Virus record (IMG/VR): IMGVR_UViG_3300031379_000384
Coordinates: 1-20,953 of that record
From: a virus
DNA length: 20,953 nt
Direction: 5' to 3' (one strand)
The position numbers were made by a program, and so were the translations under genes. Shown here piece by piece: positions 7,615-13,570 of this stretch. Every line of letters begins with the position of its first letter. The first letter of the stretch is position 1. The notes beneath the pieces are model-generated. The model saw only the letters and a program-made list of their open reading frames with translations, was not told the origin of the DNA and did no database searches.

Positions 7615-7801
7615 CGGATTGGACCTCCATCACCGTCTGTGGCTCGGATTCAGTGCGCACGATCTTGACCAGCACGAGGTCGCCCGTGGCGCACCCGGCA
7701 CCCGGCAAGGTGCAGGTCAGTGGCACAACCGGCCACAGGACCATCGAACGAACGATCCTTCGCACCTGTCTGCGTGCAACGCACAGGCAGATTCGCGTCA
7801 C
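7508..7801 (-). CDS. Small lipoprotein-like phage protein overlapping the holin-like gene
   Basis: 97 residues from a GTG start that overlaps the preceding stop as GTGA. AAGGAGG sits 7 nt upstream, the strongest kind of ribosome site, which argues that the frame is genuinely used. Residues 1-17 are basic, about 18-32 hydrophobic (MVLWPVVPLTCTL), followed by PGAGC, an imperfect lipobox with Cys near residue 37, then GDLVLVKI and a polar acidic tail. The last third (107 bp) overlaps the start of the holin-like gene in another frame. I recall similar small lipoproteins beside holin genes in related prophages; a spanin-like or outer-membrane role is possible. The C-terminal part inside the overlap may be poorly constrained. 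Confidence 0.6.
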   Translation of the reverse strand: MTRICLCVARRQVRRIVRSMVLWPVVPLTCTLPGAGCATGDLVLVKIVRTESEPQTVMEVQSDGDTASDPSVSERQEDVHRDDRGRDVGAFLELWPD

Positions 7802-8175
7802 TCGGTATCCTCCTTGATCGCGTCGGACGCCGGCTGGGTGGACGTGACATCGGGCCCCTGGTCAGCCTGCGTCGCCCCGGCCAGGTTCGCGCTTACGCCG
7901 TCAAGCTTGACGCTGGCCGTCCAGACAAAGCCGGTGCCGACGATGCCGTAGCCGTCCATCACGTAGCCGGGATTGATGAGCGAGCCCTGGCCCTGGAGCG
8001 CCGCCGACCGCTGGCCCAGATCGGTGACCGCCTTCTGGACGGCCGGCGAGACGACCTCGTCGATCATGCGGTTACTCGCCCGCTCGATCGGCTCGGTATT
8101 GACCGCACAGCCCGGGCTGAGAACCACCACGAACAGCGCCAACAAGACAGTCATCATTACCTTCCGTGGGAACAT
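7798..8175 (-). CDS. Phage-encoded lipoprotein
   Basis: 125 residues. The signal sequence is basic at the N-terminus (FPRK), hydrophobic at residues 7-20 (MMTVLLALFVVVL), then SPGC, a lipobox-like site without the preferred Leu at -3. The mature part has a helical segment (PIERASNRMIDEVVSPAVQKAV) and then a conserved-looking stretch with ALQGQGSLINPGYVMDGYG and ANLAGATQADQG. I recall this combination from prophages near the tape measure gene, with no assigned function. The start ATG follows AAGGAG with about a 10-nt spacer. It overlaps the end of the frameshift extension by 19 bp and the next gene by 4 bp. It could act at the outer membrane in lysis or in superinfection exclusion. Confidence 0.75.
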   Translation of the reverse strand: MFPRKVMMTVLLALFVVVLSPGCAVNTEPIERASNRMIDEVVSPAVQKAVTDLGQRSAALQGQGSLINPGYVMDGYGIVGTGFVWTASVKLDGVSANLAGATQADQGPDVTSTQPASDAIKEDTE

Positions 8176-8621
8176 GGTTTTAGACTCCTTCCTGTACTTG
8201 TGCCTTTGTCCACAAACACCCGTTTGAGGATCGACAGGTCATTAGTCCGGATGATGGGCTGGTCCGTTTGCCGCTGCTCCATCGGATTAAAGTCCGCCGG
8301 CGTGAACGGCCTGGTCTTCTTGGTATCCCGGTGAGCGTTGGCGATCATCGCCAGAATCGCCGACGTACGGGCCCAGTTGTCCTGCACCCTGGCCTCGGCC
8401 ATCGCCAGCAGTTCACGCAACGTCAGTGGTCCGGGATCGAGGCCGACGACGCCGGCAAGCTGCCAGACGAGCTGCCAGACATCGACGCGTTCAGTTCGGC
8501 TTCGATCCGGGCCTCCAGCTCCGGATCGTCGAGCCGCGTCTCGGCCACCTGCAGCGCCCGGGCCTCCAGCGCCTTGAGCTTGGTCAGCGCCTTGCTCAGA
8601 ACTCGACGCTTCGGCCCGGGG
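8157..8621 (-). CDS. Tail assembly chaperone, -1 frameshift extension (gpT-like part of gpGT)
   Basis: This frame is open from 8672 to its stop at 8157. It lacks a convincing start; the first in-frame candidates near 8420 are TTG and a later ATG without a ribosome site. Conserved-looking coding text begins before those candidates: VWQLAGVVGLDPGPLTLREL is encoded around 8408-8467 and overlaps the end of the shorter chaperone frame. The following LAMAEARVQDNWARTSAILA and the NAHRDTKKTRPFTPADFNP segment resemble the T domain of tail chaperones. I therefore annotate it as translated by -1 frameshift at the T TTT TTC site (8621-8627). The fusion would contain 97 residues of the upstream frame plus 154 of this one (251 in total). 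The shift point is inferred; the open frame and motif continuity are seen. Confidence 0.75.
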   Translation of the reverse strand, partial: PRAEASSSEQGADQAQGAGGPGAAGGRDAARRSGAGGPDRSRTERVDVWQLVWQLAGVVGLDPGPLTLRELLAMAEARVQDNWARTSAILAMIANAHRDTKKTRPFTPADFNPMEQRQTDQPIIRTNDLSILKRVFVDKGTSTGRSLKPCSHGR

Positions 8622-8911
8622 AAAAAATCCACGAGTTCCTCCAGCAGCGCGGTGGTCGCGTGGTCGATCGCGTCACCGGCCATCGCCCGGCCGAAGTCCT
8701 CGTCCGTGACCTGCCGGGCGTCGGCGTCGGGCTTGACCAGGCAGTAGATCACGTCGCACAGCAGCACCGGGTCGCTGACGATCCGCTCCAGCAGCTTGCC
8801 GTCCACCACGTCCAGCAGGTTCACATCGAGCAGCGAGCGAACGCGCTTGATCGCGTCCACGTTGACCGTGATCGTCCAAGTCCGGCCGTTGTTGTCCTGG
8901 AACGTTTTCAT
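8423..8911 (-). CDS. Tail assembly chaperone (gpG-like, unshifted product)
   Basis: 162 residues. The ATG follows GAGGG with a short spacer. Start MKTFQDNNGRTW, then INVDAIKRVR-type text (here VNVDAIKRVRSLL), a segment DPVLLCDVIYCL, DEDFGRAMAGDAID and LEELVDFFPGPKRR are recognisable as a phage tail assembly chaperone family. Such proteins bind the tape measure and recruit tail tube subunits. Gene order (tail tube, chaperone, tape measure) is the standard one. The C-terminal part after residue 97 is Ala/Glu-rich and ends in a low-complexity serine run (SMSGSSSGSLPASSAS), consistent with the zero-frame tail being less constrained than the shifted frame. A frameshift signal lies in codons 95-97. 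Confidence 0.85.
   Translation of the reverse strand: MKTFQDNNGRTWTITVNVDAIKRVRSLLDVNLLDVVDGKLLERIVSDPVLLCDVIYCLVKPDADARQVTDEDFGRAMAGDAIDHATTALLEELVDFFPGPKRRVLSKALTKLKALEARALQVAETRLDDPELEARIEAELNASMSGSSSGSLPASSASIPDH
8621..8642 (-). promoter_or_regulatory. Putative programmed -1 frameshift signal
   Basis: Codons GAT TTT TTC of the chaperone gene contain the heptamer T TTT TTC (8627-8621) in the exact X XXY YYZ phase needed for tandem -1 slippage. GGAGG (8642-8638) lies 10 nt upstream, the spacing at which an internal Shine-Dalgarno stimulates -1 shifting in bacterial dnaX. A GC-rich CCCCGGGCC follows directly. After the shift the new frame has no stop until 8157. Confidence 0.65.
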
Positions 8912-8920
8912 GACCTACCC

Positions 8921-9523
8921 TCATGGCGTACTATCGAAAAGGACACCGATCTTGCACGTAGCCGCTTCCGTGGCCCCCGTGCTGGCCCTAACCTTGTCGA
9001 CCGGATTGCCCGCCAGCGGGTTCGACTCTCCTGAGTCCGACGCCCACCAGTCCACCTCGTTCGCCGCGAGCTCAGCGGCATACAAACTCACGCTGCCCGA
9101 GTCCTGGAAATCGACGTGGAGGCGCTTGGTCCCATGGATCGCCAACATTTTCATGTTGTCGCCATCGAAATCCGCATCGATTTCCGTCTGCACGCTGGCG
9201 GTTACGGTGGTATCCTGCGCCGGCAACACCGTACCGGCGCCACCGCTGAAGGGGACGACGTTTCCCGCGACCGTGCCCACGGTCGCGCCGTACTGCACAC
9301 CGCCGTCCCAGTAGATGTCGATGACATCACCGGTGGTGATCCCGTGCCCTGCCGACAGCGTCAGATCGCCGGTGGTATCAGTCGTGCGCGCGGACAGCGA
9401 ACCCGATTTTGCGGCCGGCAACACCACTTCGTGGCTTTCCTGGCCTTCCGCCTGGCGACTGACGGTGGACTGGATAGAGATCCCGGCGATACTGACATTT
9501 GATGTAATCGAACCAATCGGCAT
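8921..9523 (-). CDS. Beta-rich virion protein next to the tail tube gene
   Basis: 200 residues. AAGGAG lies about 6 nt before the ATG, among the clearest ribosome sites of the operon, which suggests high expression. The protein is rich in Gly, Ser, Thr, Val and Asp with alternating beta patterns. It has no cysteine before the C-terminal ATCKIG motif, no signal peptide and no membrane segment. Visible segments are VLPAAKSGSLSARTTDTTG, LSAGHGITTGDVIDIYW and NMKMLAIHGTKRL. I do not have a firm family name; I recall similar proteins at this position in planctomycete-type prophages. Placement between tail tube and chaperone suggests a tail tube-associated or decoration protein. A second tail tube-like subunit is an alternative. 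Confidence 0.75.
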   Translation of the reverse strand: MPIGSITSNVSIAGISIQSTVSRQAEGQESHEVVLPAAKSGSLSARTTDTTGDLTLSAGHGITTGDVIDIYWDGGVQYGATVGTVAGNVVPFSGGAGTVLPAQDTTVTASVQTEIDADFDGDNMKMLAIHGTKRLHVDFQDSGSVSLYAAELAANEVDWWASDSGESNPLAGNPVDKVRASTGATEAATCKIGVLFDSTP

Positions 9524-9557
9524 CGTTGTCTCCTTTATGTTTACGATGCTACATTCA

Positions 9558-9971
9558 TCACACCCACGCCGGGGCTCGGGTCGAGTAGGTCGGCTTGGCC
9601 GTCACGCTGACGGTCATCGCCTCCTCCAGCGGCTCGTTGCGGGTGAAGTTGGTGATCGAGAAGTCGGCGTCGAGACCACTGCCACCTGCGCCATCCAGGA
9701 TGGCCAGGGCGATGGGCGTGTTGTTGAAGTATGCCTGCTGGATCGCGGTAAATCCGGCATCGCTGGTGTCCCAGATCATCTCGAACTCGACGCTGCCGTT
9801 CTTGAGGGTGGCCACCGTCGCCCGCCAGCCCTGGTTGCCCCGGGTGGTCACGTCCGCCTCGCCGGTCTCCAGGTTCAGCGTCACGTCCTTGACGTTGGTC
9901 AGCTCCGACGTGGCGGTACTACCAGCGGGCCCGTGGTAGAGCTTCGCCTCCATGCCTAACTTGATGGCCAT
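9558..9971 (-). CDS. Major tail (tube) protein
   Basis: 137 residues. GAGGAG lies 6 nt before the ATG. The N-terminus (MAIKLGMEAKLYHGPAG), the segment ELTNVKDVTLNLETGEADVTTR, the helix-forming AIQQAYFNNTPIALAILD and the closing beta strands with TVSVTAKPTYSTRAPAW are characteristic of phage tail tube proteins of the TP901/lambda gpV fold. It polymerises around the tape measure to form the tail conduit. Order is standard: tail completion gene upstream, chaperone and tape measure downstream. No membrane segment or signal is present. The length is typical of compact tube subunits. Confidence 0.88.
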   Translation of the reverse strand: MAIKLGMEAKLYHGPAGSTATSELTNVKDVTLNLETGEADVTTRGNQGWRATVATLKNGSVEFEMIWDTSDAGFTAIQQAYFNNTPIALAILDGAGGSGLDADFSITNFTRNEPLEEAMTVSVTAKPTYSTRAPAWV

Positions 9972-9981
9972 AACCGTCTCC

Positions 9982-10374
9982 TCATCTCACAGAACTGGCC
10001 CACATGCGGGGCAGTCGATCCTTGATCTTCTCCAACGCCGGTCCCATGAAGGCCCGGCGGTCATAACGCTGTCCCCGAAACCGTCCGCCGAACTCATGGG
10101 CCATCGCCGACGGGCCGACGATCGCATACGCCGGGCCGACGACCACACGCTGGGCCTGTTTTTCCACCGCGTACAAGATCGCGCGGCGCAGTTGCCCGCG
10201 TCGGGTTTTCGGTGGCGTCCCGGGCCGTGAGGGCTTCAGACTCCGCCGAATGGACCGGCGAGCGACCAGTCGGACGGCCGCTCCCGCGTGCCCCAGCGAT
10301 TCGATGTTCGCCCTCCGCAGTTGGCGAAGGACCTTGGGCACATCGTCTCGCGTGCGGATACCCATACCGACCAT
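9982..10374 (-). CDS. HK97 gp10-like head-tail/tail completion protein
   Basis: About 130 residues from the ATG at 10374, which overlaps the preceding stop as TGATG; a GTG at 10377 and an ATG at 10365 are alternatives. It is strongly basic. The N-terminal half is helical (DVPKVLRQLRRANIESLGHA, ARRSIRRSLK), followed by PGTPPKTRRGQLRRAI, the motif VVVGPAYAIVGPSAMAHEFGG, and a C-terminal RRAFMGPALEKIKDRLP. The P-G-x-P-P turn, VGP, HEFGG and final A-L-E-K helix are hallmarks of the HK97 gp10 / virion morphogenesis family, which act at the neck or tail terminator. It sits directly before the tail tube gene, as expected. It is very likely a structural or assembly protein; which neck position it takes is uncertain. 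Confidence 0.85.
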   Translation of the reverse strand: MVGMGIRTRDDVPKVLRQLRRANIESLGHAGAAVRLVARRSIRRSLKPSRPGTPPKTRRGQLRRAILYAVEKQAQRVVVGPAYAIVGPSAMAHEFGGRFRGQRYDRRAFMGPALEKIKDRLPRMWASSVR

Positions 10375-11681
10375 CACCCCGCCCCCATTCGCAGAAGCCC
10401 GTGATTATTACCCGGCCGCTGCTCGGCCCCGATGTCGCCCGACGGCCAGGCCCGGCCGATGGCCGGACTGATCGAACGCAGGCGATAATCGCCGTTGGCC
10501 GCGTCCACGAACCCGGGATCGTCGGCGATCACGTCGCCCACGCCGGGGGCCACGTTCTCGTAGCTCACGGTGCAGCTTGTGATCAGGTTGTTTCTCAGGA
10601 CGACGATCGGGCCGGCCGCTTCGTAGGCTTTCACGCCGATGGCGTAGTTATGGATGATGTTGTTCGCGGCCAGGGCAGATTGAGCACTGAAGAAGAGGCC
10701 CGCCTTGCCGCTGGCCTTGGCAGTTTCACTGCCGACAATCGTGCAGTGGATCACCGGCGGGTTGGACATGGACGACGTGTTGACCGCGTGATTGTCATTA
10801 TTCAACAGGCGGCAGAACTGCAGCAATCCCGCGCCGGTGTAGGGCGTACCGGCTCCATTGATGAATTCGCATCCCAATGCGTCCACCGGCCCGTATGCGC
10901 CCTGGATCATGAAGCCATCGAACAGGCAGTTCAGCGCGAGGCACGGATCCGATGCATACAGGTCGACGAAGTTGTTCCGACCCGCGCAGTTCACGAACAT
11001 CGCAGCGGAGATGTCGATAGCCTGTCCATTGGCACGGTTCTGCACCTGCACGTTCCTGAATACGTAGTAGAGCTGCCAGGACAGACTGCCCTTGGAAATC
11101 CCTGCGTAGCTGGTCCCGTCGCAGTCCAGACGTACGCGGTAGTCGTCGAACCGGGCATCGCTCGGCCAGATGTGTGCGTTGGCCTGGAAGAAGGCGGTAG
11201 CGCCGCCCTTCGTCTGGCGATAGCCCTCGACCACGATCGGCTGAGCGATCGTGCCCTTGGTCTTGAGGGTGATGATGGGCGCCCCGTTTGGCAGATAATC
11301 TCCGTCGCCCTTGATCCAGATCGTATCGCCCGGATCGACACAATCCGCGGCCTTCTGCGGCGTGGCGAAAGCACCGCCGATCGTCCAGGCCTGGTCGCTG
11401 CCGACGCCAGGAGCGGGAGTCACCGTGAGCCGGTCGTTCGGATCGTCAACATCCGTGATCTCGAAGATGTCCGTTCCGTGAATGCCGTCGCCTCGGGCAG
11501 CGATACGGATCGTGTCGTGACCGGCGCCCTGGTTGACGCCGGAGAGATTCGTGCCGACGGGCAGCTGGACGGTTGCGGTGCCGTCCGTGATCGCGCCGGT
11601 CCCGCTGACGATCATCGACTCGGACGAGCCGCTGTTGTTCGCCGAGCCGTTCTGAGCTGACACGTGATACACCAGCGCCAT
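10374..11681 (-). CDS. Right-handed beta-helix (pectate lyase-like) virion protein
   Basis: About 435 residues. GGGAGG lies 4 nt before the ATG at 11684 and 7 nt before the ATG at 11681; I chose the latter for spacing. A GTG at 11696 is also in frame. Residues about 15-105 form a beta-rich N-terminal domain. From about 110 onward there is FATPQKAADCVDPGDTIWIK, then repeated short turns with N, C and G (FVNCAG, CEFINGAG, VIHCTIVG, LAANNIIHN, VLRNNLITS), the signature of a parallel beta-helix. The end (ADDPGFVDAANGDYRLRSISP, then AIG, DIGA) is typical of choice-of-anchor-Q/polysaccharide-lyase-like proteins. Such folds occur in tail fibres, tailspikes and capsid decorations that bind or cut glycans. 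No catalytic residues can be assigned. Its place among connector genes is unusual. Confidence 0.8.
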   Translation of the reverse strand: MALVYHVSAQNGSANNSGSSESMIVSGTGAITDGTATVQLPVGTNLSGVNQGAGHDTIRIAARGDGIHGTDIFEITDVDDPNDRLTVTPAPGVGSDQAWTIGGAFATPQKAADCVDPGDTIWIKGDGDYLPNGAPIITLKTKGTIAQPIVVEGYRQTKGGATAFFQANAHIWPSDARFDDYRVRLDCDGTSYAGISKGSLSWQLYYVFRNVQVQNRANGQAIDISAAMFVNCAGRNNFVDLYASDPCLALNCLFDGFMIQGAYGPVDALGCEFINGAGTPYTGAGLLQFCRLLNNDNHAVNTSSMSNPPVIHCTIVGSETAKASGKAGLFFSAQSALAANNIIHNYAIGVKAYEAAGPIVVLRNNLITSCTVSYENVAPGVGDVIADDPGFVDAANGDYRLRSISPAIGRAWPSGDIGAEQRPGNNHGLLRMGAG

Positions 11682-12067
11682 CATCTGCCCTCCCACGGAC
11701 TCTCTACGGGCGGCGAGAGGTAGACGTACTGCTTGGTCTCCGGGTCCCAGCGGCCATGCAGGCGGCTGCCTCGCACCTCGTGTGCGATGACCTCACCGTC
11801 GATTTCCACCTCTACGGTTCGCAGGGCCACGTCGGGCTCTATCACGCTCGTGTTGCAGCGCGTGACCGTAGATCCGGGCGGCGGTTCGCAGTTGGTCAAG
11901 TTGCAGTCGATGAATGTTCGCGGCGCGCCGTCCCCGGGAAACAGTCGGACCCCTCGCTTCTTGCCGTCCTCGTCGATGGGGCTCGGCTGGCTGAAGTTGC
12001 AGCGACGGTACTCGCGGTCGAGTGCCGAAGGGCGCACCTGGCCTGAGAAGTTTCGGTTGGTCACCAC
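11681..12067 (-). CDS. Small Cys/Asn-motif phage protein, possible short beta-helix
   Basis: 128 residues from a GTG with AGGAGG 7 nt upstream; the start overlaps the preceding stop and the end overlaps the beta-helix gene start (ATGATGG). Repeated patterns C-N-x-S/T-x (RRCNFSQP, FIDCNLTNCEPPPGS, TRCNTS) resemble pentapeptide-like or short beta-helix coils. I recall this layout (NRNFSG near the N-terminus, then two CNL-type turns) in phage proteins of unknown function from several phyla. The last 30 residues (HGRWDPETKQYVYLSPPVE) are polar. There is no signal peptide. Together with the following gene it may form a beta-helix pair; function is not known. Confidence 0.7.
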   Translation of the reverse strand: MVTNRNFSGQVRPSALDREYRRCNFSQPSPIDEDGKKRGVRLFPGDGAPRTFIDCNLTNCEPPPGSTVTRCNTSVIEPDVALRTVEVEIDGEVIAHEVRGSRLHGRWDPETKQYVYLSPPVESPWEGR

Positions 12068-12279
12068 GCCAGGTCCTCCTGGGCGACAAGTCCATGGGTC
12101 CGTTGAGACAGGATGAGCATGCGCCGCAGGAGCGGATCCCGCTGGAGCCAGCGACGTTGCTTGGCTGCGGGAAGAGATGCGAAGGTCGGCAGAGCATCTG
12201 ACAGTCGCCCTGCGAGCTCATCAAGGAACGCTAATGCTCGCTGGTAATCCTGACTGCTCGTGCTGATCGTCAGTCGCAT
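12061..12279 (-). CDS. Small helical phage protein, unknown
   Basis: 72 residues. GGAAGG lies about 10 nt before the ATG, a weak but usable site. It is predicted largely helical, with a segment YQRALAFLDELAGRLSDAL, then AAKQRRWLQRDPLLRRMLIL, and ends AQEDLAW. It has no cysteine, signal or membrane helix. I do not recognise the family. Its end overlaps the next start by 7 bp and it lies 33 bp after the preceding gene, so it is embedded in the operon. Support is the overlap structure and operon position. Confidence 0.6.
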   Translation of the reverse strand: MRLTISTSSQDYQRALAFLDELAGRLSDALPTFASLPAAKQRRWLQRDPLLRRMLILSQRTHGLVAQEDLAW

Positions 12280-12312
12280 GAGAGTTTGCCCTTCCTCGGC
12301 GTCATCCTTCGC

Positions 12313-12729
12313 TTACTCCTCGCAATACACGGCCCAGCCGCCGCAGCGCCAGGCGGCACTGAGATGGATGGTCAACGGCTCGCCCGGCTCCGTTTGAAGC
12401 CAGGGCATGGACGGGTCTGCCGGCATCGGCAGGACGAAGCCACCCCGGTCGCCCACCGGAATCGGACCCGTCAATGCGGTTCCCGTATCCGCCGGGCCGG
12501 AGTAGAAGGTCACGTCCACCGCTTCCTCAGCCAGCAGACAGATCCCAAGCACACAGATCCGCTTGCCTGAAACGCCCGCTATGATCTCGTTGCCCTCGGC
12601 CGCGTCGCTGGCGGCATCAATAACCGCGCGTTTGACTTCGATGCCGCCGCCGGTGCGGACCAACAGTTCGCCGGTGGCTTCGTCGATCGCCACTGTCGCG
12701 GCCTGGATCCATCTGCGTTGAACAGCCAT
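12313..12729 (-). CDS. Small beta-sandwich virion protein
   Basis: 138 residues. The N-terminal part is charged and variable. From about residue 44 there is DAAEGNEIIAGVSGKRICVLGICLL, followed by beta strands with TFYSGPADTGTALTG, GFVLPMPAD and EPLTIHLSAAWRCGGWAVY. The pattern G-N-x-I-h-A-x-V-x-G-K-x-I-x-V-L and a closing L-x-L-S-A-A-x-x-x-G-G-x-x-x-Y is, from recall, common in small phage virion proteins of unknown role, standalone or fused to larger proteins. It may decorate the capsid or tail. The leader holds an AGCGAGCGAAGCGAGC block instead of a good Shine-Dalgarno, and an octamer-array repeat lies just upstream. Confidence 0.75.
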   Translation of the reverse strand: MAVQRRWIQAATVAIDEATGELLVRTGGGIEVKRAVIDAASDAAEGNEIIAGVSGKRICVLGICLLAEEAVDVTFYSGPADTGTALTGPIPVGDRGGFVLPMPADPSMPWLQTEPGEPLTIHLSAAWRCGGWAVYCEE

Positions 12730-12733
12730 GTCT

Positions 12734-12749
12734 GCTCGCTTCGCTCGCT
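12734..12749. repeat. 16-bp leader block shared with 13554-13569, copy A
   Basis: The + strand reads GCTCGCTTCGCTCGCT. The identical 16-mer occurs at 13554-13569. Each copy lies between an octamer-array repeat and the start codon of the next - strand gene, 5 bp from the ATG in both cases within a few bases. It replaces a recognisable Shine-Dalgarno at both genes. Confidence 0.8.
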
Positions 12750-12751
12750 TT

Positions 12752-12867
12752 CAGGCTGTTAGACTGTTGGGCTGTTAGGCTGTTCGGAAAGACGAGCCCC
12801 GCCGCGCCCCAACAGTCGAATAGCCGAATCTCCCAACAGCCGAACAGTCGAACAGCCCAACAGCCTG
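12752..12867. repeat. Octamer-array inverted repeat, copy 3 (asymmetric)
   Basis: Left arm 12752-12787 has four CTGTTNGN units. Right arm 12807-12867 has about seven complementary units, two of them degenerate (AATAG, AATCT). The arms are therefore unequal, and the longer arm could pair with the left arm in more than one register. The spacer (about 12788-12806) is closely similar to that of copy 1, including a shared GCGCCCC before the first right-arm unit. The right arm ends 2 bp before the stop codon (12870-12872) of the tail terminator-like gene. Confidence 0.88.
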
Positions 12868-12869
12868 AC

Positions 12870-13298
12870 TTATCGCCACACGCGATAAGTCACGGTCAGC
12901 ACGCTGGTGAACACCCGGTTCTGCTCCATGTGCTCGGCGGCGTAGATGGGAGTGTTCTCCGTTTTGACCCACATCGCCTCCGGCAGCCCTTCCAGCCGCT
13001 TGAACCGGAAGTGATCCGCGATCTGCTCCACCAGCGCCATCAGCGGGTCGAGCTCGGCCGAATCCCCGTTCTCGAACTTCTTCTGGATCGCGATGTCGAT
13101 CCGGCAATCGTATTGACTTCGCCCCCGGCCGGCCGTTTCGATCGCCATACCCTGGGGCACCACCGTCACATGCAGTGTTCCCATCTCCGGCAGGTCGAAC
13201 ACCGGTCGATAGTGCCGCTCGGCAGTGAACTCCTGACCGAACGAGCCGGCGTTCAGGCTGGCCACCACGGCATCGGCGATGTCAGTGATGACGGCCAC
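12870..13298 (-). CDS. Tail terminator-like (tail completion) protein
   Basis: 142 residues from a GTG start with GGAGG about 10 nt upstream; the preceding stop is 1 nt away. The N-terminus (MAVITDIADAVVASLNAG) is a helix, followed by beta strands with LPEMGTLHVTVVPQG, a central SQYDCRIDIAIQKKF, a helix DPLMALVEQIADHFR and a final pair of strands (QNRVFTSVLTVTYRVW). This order fits phage tail terminator / minor tail proteins of the lambda gpU type that cap the tail tube at the neck. Placement between head-tail joining and tail tube genes is right for that role. Family identity is from pattern memory, so a related connector protein is the main alternative. Confidence 0.75.
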   Translation of the reverse strand: MAVITDIADAVVASLNAGSFGQEFTAERHYRPVFDLPEMGTLHVTVVPQGMAIETAGRGRSQYDCRIDIAIQKKFENGDSAELDPLMALVEQIADHFRFKRLEGLPEAMWVKTENTPIYAAEHMEQNRVFTSVLTVTYRVWR

Positions 13299-13299
13299 G

Positions 13300-13548
13300 T
13301 CACACTTCCTCCCGGGCGATGCACGGCCGCGAGATGATCTTGTCGTGCAGCGAGCGGTTCAGCTTCAGCAGGTCGCAGGTCGTGCTCGTCAACTGGCGGA
13401 TCGCCTCCGTGTTGGCAGCGATGATCCGGTTGTTGGCCTCCAGGACGTCCAGCAGCTTGCGGATCAGCCAGATGACCACACCCAGCAGGACCACGGAGAA
13501 GCCCAGGAAGCCGTACTGCACCACGGGTTGGATCATCCAGTCTTCCAT
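13300..13548 (-). CDS. Small single-helix membrane protein
   Basis: 82 residues. One membrane helix at about residues 10-29 (VQYGFLGFSVVLLGVVIWLI), followed by a helix likely to be amphipathic or coiled (VLEANNRIIAANTEAIRQL) and a basic C-terminus (HDKIISRPCIAREEV). The layout is like BhlA-type holin-like proteins and other small phage membrane proteins, but no specific motif proves this. It lies among head-tail connector genes, unusual for a lysis gene, and a second holin-like gene exists at 7426. The leader carries the AGCGAGCGAAGCGAGC block and lacks a clear Shine-Dalgarno. It ends 1 nt before the terminator-like gene. Confidence 0.7.
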   Translation of the reverse strand: MEDWMIQPVVQYGFLGFSVVLLGVVIWLIRKLLDVLEANNRIIAANTEAIRQLTSTTCDLLKLNRSLHDKIISRPCIAREEV

Positions 13549-13553
13549 TTGTC

Positions 13554-13569
13554 GCTCGCTTCGCTCGCT
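13554..13569. repeat. 16-bp leader block shared with 12734-12749, copy B
   Basis: Exact second copy of GCTCGCTTCGCTCGCT, 5 bp upstream of the ATG of the single-helix membrane protein gene (- strand) and directly next to octamer-array copy 4. The two leaders also share the following CAGGCTGTT that begins the octamer array, so the duplicated unit is larger than the 16-mer. Confidence 0.8.
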
Positions 13570-13570
13570 C

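Noticed and set aside
8157-8420. Independent small gene starting at TTG 8420 for the T-domain of the chaperone
   Set aside because: There is no Shine-Dalgarno, and the recognisable coding pattern continues upstream of that codon in the same frame, which favours frameshift translation.
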